Positions 1-11,229 of a stretch of 64,000 nt of DNA are shown here, one piece after another. The notes under the pieces were generated by a model that worked only from the letters and a program-made list of their open reading frames with translations, did not search any database and was not told the DNA's origin. Every line of letters starts with the position of its first letter. Position 1 is the first letter of the stretch. Both the position numbers and the translations under genes were made by a program. The stretch comes from Sclerodactyla briareus (taxonomy: Eukaryota > Echinodermata > Holothuroidea > Dendrochirotida > Sclerodactylidae): positions 1 to 64,000 of the forward strand of contig JAODTK010005509.1 of assembly GCA_026419785.1 (NCBI GenBank), in the 5' to 3' direction.

Positions 1-720
1 TGAGTACGAGTGCGAGTACGAGTCCAAAGTTCATGAGTACGAGTACGAATCACACAAACACGAGTACGAGTACGTGTAGGAGTACACAACACTACCGAGT
101 ACGTTCCTCGTCCCATCATTATGGTATAATATAATAATTCTGGACTATTTTTTTTATCTCAATGTTCTCAAACAAAGAAACCCGCACCCGCTGATCGTGG
201 ATGAGCACCAGCCAAAACCGCCTCCTTTTCCAACTAGTGCTCGAGTTGTAAGCAGCCTTTCTGCTCCGGGACTCCGGTATGTATGTCACGCCCCCATCTG
301 ACCGGAGTTTGGTCAACTGTCAGCGCGCCATTCAGCTACTTTCCTGAAGCCTGGGCAATGTGGTGCAATTGCTGGCCATCACTGCCAAGCAGCCGCGCTG
401 AATTAACCACATATGAAGACATATGTAGTACGAGTTCCCAAAATTATTCGAGCATGTACTCGACTATTACTATATTAGTACCTAATACGGTGAGTATTGC
501 TACACAGCTATGATTCTTGGATTTTTGACTCGATACGAATACAGTACTCACTATGATACGAGACGAGTGCAAAACCCATGAGTGTCCGAGTATAGTACGA
601 GTACACCGTTTTCCAGCTGAGTCCCGAGTTACGAGTAAGTATCCCATGAGACAGTACGAGTACAAGAAATTGTACTCGAGTACGGGACTCGGTACGAGTG
701 ACGACTCGAGTACTACAATT
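1..720. repeat. Degenerate GAGTAC-rich simple repeat
   Basis: Bases 1-95 are a near-perfect array of GAGTAC/GAGTACGA units. From about 413 to 715 the same words return in a much more diverged form (TACGAG, GAGTAC, CGAGTA), also in inverted order, because the GTAC core is self-complementary. The roughly 300 bases between (about 110-412) lack the motif and show no gene. The window starts inside the array, so its true length is unknown. The short ORFs across it have no family resemblance. Confidence 0.85.
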
Positions 721-728
721 CTGGCCTA

Positions 729-2116
729 CAGTGGTGGCGCCAGGATTTCCCACGGGTGTCCGAGTTCCCCCCGACGGGGTGGGGGGTGCAAGTTCCCCGA
801 CGAATTCTCACCCAACCCCCTAAGTCAAAACCTGCATTTTTTGATGTTTTTCATTTTTTGAACCTTTTGCTTGCAGGAAAAAGACGAGAAAAATGAAATA
901 ACACTTGTGGAGAGCAATGGTTCCTTTCAATAGCTTCCCACTCAAATCAGACCCATTAATAGAAGGTAAGGGTCAGGTATTCCAATAACTGCACATGAAA
1001 TACCTGTGCAACTGCGTCGTGAAAGCACACCACTCTACAACAGAGGCAAAAACTGATAGACGGCAGAGCGAGCATCCTCCCCCAAACGAATGGTAACCTT
1101 AATTCTTTCAGGTACATTTCGAAGATATCCATAATCTTTTGTTGTATCCTGTAGGAAGATGATTACGCTGATTATAAACTCGAGCGAGGAACTTGGCATT
1201 GTCTATAGAAAGCGAAGCGCGCCAAAACATTTGCACAGCTCATATAACGAATTGTTCACTATAAATAAGTTTGGAAATATATACTGTCGGGCAAAAGGCC
1301 CTCGTCGGGGTGGAACATTTAGCGTACCCAGCGGCTCCCCGACAGATGGAAAACATCTCACCCGAAAACGGGGGGGCCAGGCCTTCCCGACGGGGGGGCA
1401 TGGCCCCCCTGCCCCCCCCCGCGTGGCGCCACCCCGTCGCCGATCTCGCCCAGTCTGGATGCGTAAGTGTTGCCAGCCAGGGGGGTGCGTTCAATGAGGG
1501 TAAGAACTGTCGAATAGAGTAATATATGCCTAGGAATTGTTTCTTTCGCCAAGAGGTCTCATCTCTTCCATCGGCGTAAGCTGTGGGTCTTCTGGGGGTC
1601 CATGTCTATAGTCATGCAAATGGGGGGCTAAGAGTAAGTACTGGTATAGTCGACGACATTTCCCGATATGTTTTGCCGATAACCCCCCCACCTTGCCCTC
1701 GATATTATAACGACTGCTATGACGTCCAGCATACTTAAGCTCTGCACCCAGTGCTTTTGAGGAAACAACCCTCCACCCTATACCAATCGGTGGTTCAACC
1801 AACCATTCGATTTCTACTGTGATGGACACAGACGGGGTGGTTGTGACGGTAACTGTGTTTGCGAATTTTCGATAGACAATTCGGAATTGGCAACTGGGGG
1901 GCGTGGCCAGCGGGGGGGGGTCGAAAGGTGCCGGGAGCGGAGGAGGGAAAAAATACGAATGCTAGAAAAAGAAGAGAGAAGAGGGACATGAAAAAATGAA
2001 ACCATGAAAAGTAAGGTTTCGTGTACAGAGTAGTAGGGTGCACTATGGCGAAACGATACTTCTGAATTTTCATCGGGAAATCGGACCCCTCGTCGGGAAT
2101 CCTGGCGCCTCCCCTG
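729..2116. mobile_element. hAT-like non-autonomous DNA transposon
   Basis: The left end reads CAGTGGTGGCGCCAGGATTT. The reverse complement of the right end reads CAGGGGAGGCGCCAGGATTC, so the two form a terminal inverted repeat of about 20 bases with 3-4 mismatches. CAGTGGCG/CAGGGGCG ends are typical of the hAT superfamily. The 8-base flanks CTGGCCTA (721-728) and TTGGCAAA (2117-2124) agree at 5 of 8 positions and may be a decayed 8-bp target duplication. The interior (1.39 kb) is GC-rich, contains poly-G/C blocks and CTCGTCGGGGTG-type hairpins, and has only ORFs of about 100 codons or less with no recognisable transposase. It sits at the end of the GAGTAC repeat. Confidence 0.6.
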
Positions 2117-5100
2117 TTGGCAAACCCAACCTAATTACAAAGACTGTACTTGAATCTCTATAAAGTACAGAATGTTGTTTTTGCGAAGAGCAGAGAACAT
2201 TAGCCTGCCTATATTGTCACAAACGACCAAGTTTCGTGGCATTTCTCACGCATGACCCAACGTAAAACCATTGCATTCTCTTGCGTTGTTTTGTAACCGG
2301 CCAAAATTTGGTTTAGTTTCACTTTGAGAAGTAGTGTTGTTAATTCTCAGGCGAGAACACAATTCTATCATGAATACTTTTTTTCCATTTCCCCCCCATC
2401 TCTGCAAATCGTATAGCATATAATGACACTTCCTGAACATGCGCACCTATTTGGGATTTACGGAGTTAATCCTCCCCCCCCCCCCCCCCCCACTCGGTAC
2501 ATCTGGCATCTTTCACCGCCCTCCCCGTAAACCTCCTCTCTTTCCTCACGCATGGCTTTGCTCGGGATATGCTTTCCCGGCACATGTTTTTCGCCTTCTT
2601 GTGCAAATTTAAAAACTACAGTTTCGTTTTGTTGAGGTTTTACCAAAATCCTGTTTTTTGCGTTGACCCTTGTATTAGACAGTTACTGGTTAGTGCACGA
2701 CGCTCCCCCCCCCCTCACCCCTCTCCACATACAGTCCCTACCCCGCCCTGTATATTATGCAATGGTTTCACATTCGTATGATGTGGTAAATAGAGCCAAA
2801 GGTCTCTGACCAGAAGTCACATCATGCTTTCATGACCATTGTATTTTGGGTTACGAGCTGCTCATGTAGAGAAAAATGTTTGTATTTACTCTCATTGGGG
2901 GGGGGGGGGGGTAAATGCCACAGGATAATTTTCACAGATTCATGGCGTTAAACCGAAGGAGATATTTATTGACTAGTGTGGTGTGATACATCCGTACATA
3001 CACTCTTACATTTTTTCACCATACTTTAAAAGCTCTGGCGATGCAGTGATCGTTATTGTCGGAATAAAACACCCAATCTCTTAACCTTCTGAACACTCAC
3101 CTTGTCCAAGCATATAGGGATGTGCAGCTAGTCACGAAATCAGAGGAATCTATGCAGGTTATGTCAATATGCTGTTTGGTGTGTGATAGTGGTGTGTTTT
3201 TTCGTCAGGTCAGAGGTCAGCCGTGGTCGAGGTCTGATCCAGTGTAGCTCCTTTATGGAATACAGGTACCACCTTTTCTCTGTGAAAATGAAAATTTGTG
3301 AGAATGGTCGAATGTTGCCCTAAATGAGTGGTATAGTTTCCCATTTGTCATCGTTCGACTGCTTTATCAGAAATTGAGTCAAGGAATACTAAACTTTTTG
3401 GCTTTTCTGATTAATTGACTATATGTACCAGGCAGTTGAACAATCTGTTTTATGGCAATAAATGGGGTACCATTCGTTTACGATATCCACCAATGGGGAA
3501 GAGATGCTGCCCGAGGCAACCTGTCCGATCAAGACTCTGATATGGCTGTCACAAGCTTCCACAAGCTGTGACAGGCAATGAGGTCAGGGGCGGGTGTCCC
3601 CTGAACGGAAATTTGGATTGTTTGAAAAATGGCGGTAGATAGTAGGCCTATATCACAAATTTCACATGCTGTTATAACGAATTTTTTGAGTCTTCAAATG
3701 TGATTAGTTTGTGCCATTCTGGTCAAACAACAGCCTAATTTTTCATGTGAATAGGACCACCAGGTCATGTACTGTATCTTTTTCTGGTTTGTTTCTGTCG
3801 AGTGGTTGAACTAACATACTGTGACAAAATTATTATGGCTAATATGCTATAATTGGCACATAAAAAAAAAAAAAAAAATACCCAATGGTTCCAAAAGGGA
3901 AGTAACGTGGGACGTATTAACATCTAAGCGCAAGTAAATACATACATCCTGGCCATGAAAATCTAAACAAATATTTTGGGCAATTAGGAATTTTATGACA
4001 AAATTCGGAAATTCACATTTTTTGTGTTTTGGTGTCATTTTCACCAACCATGATTTTAAGAGAAAAAGAACCCTTTGAAATTGTTAGCTATTTTTTTTTT
4101 CCTGTCGTTGTGGTAGGTTTTTCAAAGAAGACCGGATTGGTAGCACTAAACTTCCTCGCCTTTGGGATGATATGCTGAAGGTATTTTGGCATATCTCAGA
4201 GAACGATTGGCTCGGCACGAGAAGTTGTACAATCTCTCCTCGCAGAAGACCTACCCCTTCGAATAGATGTGGGGAATTTCTAGGGGAATTTCGTTACGGA
4301 ACGTACGATTTTTTTTGCGATCTCTGACGGTCAGATATACACCGACTGACATGGAACATACTCCGGACTTCGTGGTGAGTGTCACAGGAATAGCGTTTCT
4401 TTCTTCAGCTATCATGTATCCATCAACAGATGTTCTTAGGTTCGGGATGTATAGGTCCGAATGTGGGCTCCTATTATTCTTATCAGCATATTGCATCCTT
4501 ACTCTGGAATGGGCAACATTGCCTCACAACGCCGTCGCCACAATAATGTTTGTCCTGTCATCACCCGCGCCGAACGAACAACTAACATTGTATCACAATA
4601 GTGACGATATACTGCTATCGATAGTGAATTGCCTAGCGGCTAGCACAACTTTTCCCCGTAACTTAATGCGAAGCTGCCGTCTCTTTTTGCCAGTTTCTCT
4701 CTTTTTCTGACAGACGGTGTTGGATTTTCAGCAATAACTGTTTGAGTGATATTGATCCCGTCTCTTCTTCGCTCGCACACACCCGTCAAATCATTTTACA
4801 TTGATGACCCGTTTACCATATTACCGGATCAATATCGAATTGCATCAAACGGCGGGCCGCGCTTCTTTCGCCCCGTAGCTACCAGACTGTTTTTTTTCGC
4901 CGTTTTGTTTTTTCTTTCTAAACTCTTCTGCGTGTGCTCTCTGTTGGGCCCAGACCTATAGTTCTCTGCGCGTTTGGGCCACAGCTTCACTTTAACAGTT
5001 CCGCAAGTTGTCGTTTTGTTAAAGTCGTTTTGACTTCATTCTTATTACACTATAGCATGACGACGATGAATATATACGTTTTGCATTCCACTATTTCAAG

Positions 5101-5242
5101 CTGTACGCACTGTCCGACGTATCCGGACGGCCATGGTGATCATATATGCACATCATCATACTATAAGCGCCTTGAAGTGGTCGGCTAAATCTAATATCTT
5201 TTATTTTAGTACTCGCCCGTAATTACATTCATACACCAAAAA

Positions 5243-5273
<31 letters not shown>

Positions 5274-7274
5274 ACAACAGAAACGTAACTCGTACTCAAG
5301 TGGGGGGTTCGTGTCGGTTGCTACAGACCTGGGGACTACAAAGCAGCCAGTGCAAAACGTGTAAGAGCAATTCCAATTGTTCAGTAAATTTCTTCATTAA
5401 CGCTTCCGTTTTCCTGCCTATAAACCGAAGGCAAAGTGATCGGATTTACTGTGTTTTGTTCATATGCCTCTTCTTAACTGCGATCATCCACGACCCCATC
5501 AATCAGGGAAAATCTCTATCTGGTAGGAAAATACAAGGGAATAGCTTCATCACTGCCAACTTCAGGGGATTTTCTCTAGGTAGAAATACAATGAAATAGC
5601 CCAACGTGCCAACATGTTTTCGAATTATGTATGTTTTTACGTTATAGATTCGGTTTGCGTATATGGATCATTTTCAGAAGGTAAAGTAATTTTCCCTCGT
5701 TGTGATTTTTCGGCAATTTCCTCCCCCTTCGGCATCCCGCCGGTAGGCTGTACATTTTCACCAGTGGTGGCTGCCGGGGCACTATGTCCTCCATCAGAGA
5801 TACACATACTGCTGAATTTAGGTACCGGGGGGGGCGGTAATGTTGACTTTCGTAATTCATTTTCAAAAAATGGCTTTTCCAGTTGTACATATGTGGATGG
5901 GCCGGTTTGAAGAATTCTCTTAGAACCCCGGAGATGGAAACTACAATAATTTGCTGAATGGCAAGGGATGGACAACTTGCGCAAAGAGAGAGACAAACAA
6001 TTTTGATCGAATGCACGATACTATGCTACAATTCAAATTCCAGCTCTTTTTTTCTTTTAAACCGTTAAAGGTTCGTGCAAAAAATCCCAAATGGCACGCC
6101 AATCATGTTAAACTTTGGTAAGAGACTGCCACATTTTTCCGTGTTGACCGCTCGTTACCAGACATAATCATAATGTTCTGTTCATGTTTTGCATTTTTGG
6201 TGTGACCCGATCATGGAATCATCTTTTTTTTTTTTATGTATGCGCGTACGAAGGGTATTCCTTCTCTTTAAGGTGGGGCTATACGGGCCAGAGGGGTTTA
6301 TAATTTCACTGGTCCGCCCATTAAATGTCTGTTCCGAAATGGCGGTCCCAGGAGCAGGGTAGGACTGGTTACAAAAACCCATCCTCGATGCTCTAGTCCA
6401 AGAAAGAAGGCGAGTTGCACGGTGCCCACCCACGATCATGGTTTTCTTATGAGTCTTGCTTCCCCGGACTGAGGACACTGGATAATGGAAAAAAAAAAAA
6501 GTACTACCCAACCATCTTTCCCAACCATTCCATATTGGCCCACCCTTTTCAACTTTTGTAGCCGTCCTCCTTGAGTAAAGACAGTTTTATTACAGTCATC
6601 TCCCCTTCCCTCTGTCTACTCACGACCCTTACGAGGAGACGAAATACATCAACTCCTAAACGTTGTAGATTAACACAACCACGATTGTAACTGCACACCT
6701 ATCCCATGTTTGGGTAAGAAAGTACACAAACATTGTGTGGATGTTTGTGTAAAAATACTGAAATTGTGTGCAGATTATACACATGTTATGTGATTTTTCA
6801 CACACCCGCATAGGTGTTCTAGTTACAAACATTTTTAGAATTGGTAAAGACACAGGAACAGACTAATAATCGAATCAGCCCTGCTGTTTGGAAATTAGAT
6901 ACTGGAAATGCAGTCCTTTGCAGCAGGTGGGCAGTGTTGGTCAGAGCGCGAGAATAAGTGGAACCCTGTCCCAGTCGGAGAAATCCCTGACGCCCCCCTT
7001 CACCCTCCTTGTAAAGTGGAACCATATCTTTATTTGAGATGGTGCCTCTTTCAAAGGATTCGGGCTATTTAAAATAGGTATTGAGGAACCACATACGTCT
7101 GCCTGTCTTGTCATCACACCGCTCGAAAATGCTCTGTGAACATGATAGGTAATAACCCAAAACCATTCACCGCGTCAATTTTATAACCAAATACAGTTGC
7201 CCTTTACGAACCATTGCAGGTATTACTTTCGATCCTTGTAGAGATTCTCTGATTGCTACTCGAGATAGGGCCAG
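2117..7274. other. No recognisable gene; homopolymer tracts
   Basis: I see no exon of a known family here. There is a poly-C run of about 20 at 2473-2492, a poly-G run of about 15 near 2897-2911, poly-A runs at 3862-3879 and 5239-5272, and pyrimidine-rich stretches. The longest ORF (147 codons, 4267-4710, plus) has no family hallmark and is partly mirrored by an ORF on the other strand. Confidence 0.5.
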
Positions 7275-7492
7275 TTCTCCGCCATGGACCAGGACCCGAT
7301 AGAGAAAATGACACGGCGCTTATCGTTCAAGAGTGGCTGGTGGTTCGACGCCGTCATGTGGACTAACTTAAATGGGCTGTACGATTTGGGTGCACATACT
7401 AGTTATGGTGAAGGTATAAACGGTTTTCTTGGAGGGCATTACTAACTCTCTACGGTTTTACTGAGATGAAAATTCGACCCGTTCAGAAGTGA
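7275..7492 (+). CDS. Terminal exon of a fibrinogen-related (FReD) protein, frame-disrupted
   Basis: Translation from the putative acceptor (CCAG, 7271-7274) gives F-S-A-M-D-Q-D, then SGWWFDAVMWTNLNGLY and HTSYGEGI. In another frame at the end comes TEMKIRPVQK and a TGA stop at 7490-7492. These are the hallmarks of the C-terminal third of the fibrinogen domain: the WW(F/Y) motif, NLNG.Y, and a terminal EMKIRP. FReD proteins are secreted lectin-like or matrix proteins (ficolins, tenascin tails, FREPs). The reading frame slips at the start, near the WWF motif where the invariant Cys is not read, and again after GGHY. I did not find upstream FReD exons between 2117 and 7274, so only the last exon may be present. 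It could be a real gene seen through indel errors, or a decayed fragment. Confidence 0.75.
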
Positions 7493-7879
7493 TCGTTATA
7501 GGGGCCACTCGCGGCTCGCCCCTATGATTTTAACTGAAAAAAGATGTCGGGGGATCAATGACTACCGTATGATAGCGGATAATTCCGTGATAATGCTTAC
7601 AACAGCATACATGTACCCGCCCACGTGCCCCATTCCTATTACGTCAACACAATATCGGTGCATGTGGAATAGCCCTTTCCTAGGTTGAAATTCAGTCATT
7701 TCTCCATTCATCGGGGCTGGTTTGCAAACACATGTGGATTTGGCGTAGGACAATATAGTACGGTATACTAGTACTCATGCATTTATCACCAATGGGCTCA
7801 GTCCCTCTTCCCTGAGATGTCTAAGGTAAAATTTGGGAATCAGGCAGCAGTCATGCGAAAATCCTATAGTTAAATTGTT

Positions 7880-8175
7880 TCAATGGTGTAGTCCATGCTA
7901 TATCGAGGAGGAACTTCCCAATCATACCTGAGGCCATACGTTCAGTCTAAAGTCTTACTTGTTGTCCCCCCTACCAGAACCTCCACGTATGGGAAAACCG
8001 CCGCGTTTTTACGGGTCTGCAGCGACACTATGGAACGTGCGAAGAGTCTCTATAGTTTAAGCACTGTCTTAAGACCACACTTTTAAAAGAGCTCTTTAGG
8101 GATAATACAATAATAATAATATATAATAAAATAATAATAATAATAATAATAATATAATACTTAATAATAAATAAT
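7880..8175 (+). mobile_element. LINE reverse-transcriptase C-terminus and A/T microsatellite tail
   Basis: The plus-strand reading frame has LLVVPPTRTSTYGKTA, then in a shifted frame FKHCLKTTLLKELF. This is the characteristic end of ORF2 in CR1/L2/Jockey-type LINEs (basic block, TYGK, then an FK..LK..LF terminus). It is followed directly by an AAT/ATA microsatellite (8104-8175), a usual 3' tail for such elements. At least two frameshifts make it inactive. The 7493-7880 interval before it shows nothing recognisable. Confidence 0.65.
8104..8175. repeat. (AAT/ATA)n microsatellite
   Basis: About 70 bases of imperfect trinucleotide AAT repeats directly 3' of the LINE remnant. Probably its poly-A-like tail expanded into a microsatellite. 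Confidence 0.9.
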
Positions 8176-8463
8176 GAGTCTGAAAAGTATGGCGCAAGAC
8201 ATGTACTATGTGGTACGCGTACTGATATATACGGCAGTTCGTGGCTTCCATATACACTAGTCGAATAGTTCCCGTGTGTTTTTAGCCAAGAACTGCGAGC
8301 TGCTTGGTATAAAAATTGATTAGAAGCCCATTGTTCGAACCTGGTCCAATAAGAGAAAAAGGACAGACCACAGTCATGGAGTATTCGATGAATGGGAATA
8401 TCATGTTGTGTATTGTGGAATGAATCATTCAGATGGGGTTATGTGGTATAACAGAATACTGCG

Positions 8464-8590
8464 GGAGGCGGATTAGCTCAGTGGTCGAGCTTCACGCTCA
8501 GTTGGTAGAGCGATCAAAAGCATTGATCGCGATGAGGTGCGGAGCCATTGGAAGCCAGACGAGGGACTTTCCGCAGTGCATTTGGAAAGG
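8464..8590 (+). repeat. Possible tRNA-derived SINE head
   Basis: The sequence GGATTAGCTCAGTGGTCGAG matches a tRNA 5' end and RNA polymerase III A box (TAGCTCAGTGG). A second A-box-like GCTCAGTTGGTAGAGCG follows 30 bases later. No clean cloverleaf or B box (GGTTCGANTCC) can be folded from the next 70 bases, so this is not a functional tRNA gene. A decayed SINE is the best guess. Confidence 0.35.
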
Positions 8591-8599
8591 AGTCTTCCT

Positions 8600-9785
8600 G
8601 TCACCTGAAATGTTCCACGCCACCCCCGTGCGTATCTTGAGGTGTGACACGTCACTATTAATGAAAACACAGGGTAAATATCTGTACGCGCTTTGACAAG
8701 TCTTCTTCGACCTGGAAAGGCTCATATAAGAAGAATATATTTGTAGCATTTTGCTCACAATGAACTAGATCAGTATCTCATCGGTTCCGAAGGGCCGAAT
8801 GAGCTATGTATGTTGTATGTCTGCACGCCTTCTATATTTACCGGTGCTGGATGGTGGGGTATCCATGGATGTTTTTGGTGGGAGTGGGGGTCCAGGGGGC
8901 GAGGGGAGTGGGGTGGGCAAGTGTGGCGACGGGGGGGTCAAGCTGGGTTGTCCGGTAGTGGTACTTGCATTTTGCGTGTCTTTTGGCGTGCGTTTGCGTT
9001 GCCCGGTCAGATCACAAAAAAAACAAAACAACCGTTTTTCTCCCAACATTCGACCCCATATTTAGTTTTGCGGAATTCGGAGGAGAAATGGCCATTTTCG
9101 CTAGCTGATCTTCACAATTCGTCAGATATTTGTGAATAATTACAATGACCCCTTGAATGTGACAAGGGGAGAATTCTCAAAATCATTTTCGCATTCAGGA
9201 GCAGGCAAAAATTGAGCGAAATTAAGGATGTAGGGAGTTTTACCTGGATGGCTACCCTCTTGCTTGTCCCCAAGGAGGATCTTGAGAGAATGGCGATTTG
9301 GAATAGAAGGTCTAATGACCCTTAAAGATCCCACATTCCTGAGTCCTTTCTCGAATGTGTCCAGTGGTTTTGGCTAAAACTGTCTCTTCATGCAATTTGT
9401 TCCATGTTTTTCCAGATCCTGTTAAAGTAGGAATTTCTCCTTACTTCTAATCTCCCTCTTCCTACCCCAAGTTAGATTTTTTGTTTTTTTTTTAATTTCT
9501 GAAGATATTCGGGGATGAAATGACTGACTGTCAGAAAGTCACAAAACACAGTTTTTCAGTGGGATTCCAGTGAATTCTACTGAAAAAAACGAAACAAGAG
9601 GTGCTTTGTTTCTGCCTGATATTCTCATATTTGTTCCTATATTAACGACGACGTTGTTGTTGTTTTTGTTGTTCCTTTTGTAGGCCTTGGTCGAAAAAAG
9701 ATGGATGAGTCATCTAATGTAACCGTAGGTGTACCACCGTCAGCCTACGACATGAATACAACAGCATGTATCTTGTATTGACGTA
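8600..9785. other. No recognisable gene
   Basis: G-rich stretch at 8870-8945, otherwise A/T-rich sequence with no exon or repeat family I recognise. Overlapping short ORFs at 8799-9139 on both strands come from the G-rich composition. Confidence 0.5.
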
Positions 9786-9789
9786 CTGT

Positions 9790-10020
9790 GGTTCATGTAA
9801 CAACAAGACCTTGACAGCAACTAGACCTACGTCGGTGTGCTCTTCGATCTTCCCAAAACATTCGACACACTTAATCACAACTGTTTCATCAACACTTTGA
9901 CTACTATATCATTTGAGGTACTACAATGAAGCGGCTACCGATAGGGGAGCTATATCATGAATCGCTACCAATATACGTCCTGGAAGATCTTATGCGGTGT
10001 ATCTTGTGTGGCAAGTATTT
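9790..10020 (+). mobile_element. LINE reverse-transcriptase fragment
   Basis: In the plus frame, YVGVLFDLPKTFDTLNHN is the RT block A region (consensus .FiDLsKAFDTlNH). About 70 bases downstream, MNRYQYTSW and LCGVS resemble the NR.QyT...CGVpQGS block. Frameshifts separate the blocks and the catalytic YADD box is not visible. It is too short to assign to a clade; a Jockey/CR1-like LINE fits best. Confidence 0.5.
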
Positions 10021-11229
10021 CTTTTAAAATCAATATGATTCCCACCTCAAACTCTGGACCTGCTGCAGAAAACTATCCCGCATATTCTGCATGGTCCGCG
10101 GGATCACACCACACGCTTCTCAGAAACCTAATATGTTTTAAAAAGGTACAGATTTAATTTGAGTCAGTGTTGCCACTTTTGCCTACGAAGCAGAGAATGG
10201 GTTATTACCAGACGCATTTGGAAATATAGTTTATTAAATGATACAAGATTTTCGTCAAATGCTCATCAGTATGCTGTTAACGCTAGAATTGAAATGATAG
10301 CCTTATAGAAGACGAACCGTAAACGTACGGAACTTAATATCCGGTACAGTCAAATCCAAACCTGCTGTTATGTTGTTCAGAAAGACCTTATCCATTGTAG
10401 CAGCATATTGATCGAGTTATACTTATAAACGTTTCTTATGAGCTATTTTTACATATGATAACAACTGTTATTGATTGTAAAAATATAACTTTCCCTTCTC
10501 CTATTAATTTCATGGAGTCTCCAAAATTGCTAAGTCTCTCTTGCTGGCGTTTTGAGGGACTTCTTTTCATATTTTTGTGATAACAAAGAATCTATTGCAA
10601 AACAGGTGCTCATCAGAAATGGTTGATAGTACGCATTAAATAGTGAATATCTGCTGACACGCTTGATCCATTACGGCCCTCTATACCCATACTTAAGAAC
10701 CCGCTAAAGACGCAATACCATCTGGTAGCATCTGGCAAGAAACGACGGTGGCGTTTGCATGACTTCACGGCGAAGCGCAATTCGACCTTGGATTACGGTA
10801 TATCGCCACTATAACATGTTAATACAATAGTTTCTATATATACCGTCAGACGGTTTTTCGTCGTGACGTCAGGCTGATGGCACCGTCCATTATTACCAGG
10901 TGTCACGGATGACGCCCTCTAAATAACCAGTCGTTTATTGTGCATCCACTAAATTACTTTCTACAAACGATCAAAGAATCGATCATCCTCGATTCATTAT
11001 GTTCAATTGTGCGTCCAAATTTGTTGTCTTTTTATTGGCTTTAGGACCGTTTTGTCGTGATATAAAAATCGTGGATGCCTCTTTTTCACAACTATTTCTG
11101 TATGCCCACGGTACATGTTTTCATGATGCTAATTTTGAGGGGAAGCCATATATGAATTTCTCGAAGCCGAGTATTTGTTGATTAACGTCCAGCTTATTCA
11201 GCGGTCCATAACAAAAGCCATTGAGACGA
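10021..11229. other. No recognisable gene
   Basis: A/T-rich with stop codons in all frames. A short ORF at 10999-11181 has no recognisable features. Confidence 0.45.

Noticed and set aside
4267-4710. 147-codon plus-strand ORF
   Set aside because: No family motif, no splice or promoter context, and an 81-codon ORF is open opposite to it. Left as an unsupported ORF.
5763-5830. CAGTGGTGGCTGCCGGGG as another hAT-like end
   Set aside because: Only the first nine bases match the 729 end and no partner or poly-G arrangement like the others was found.
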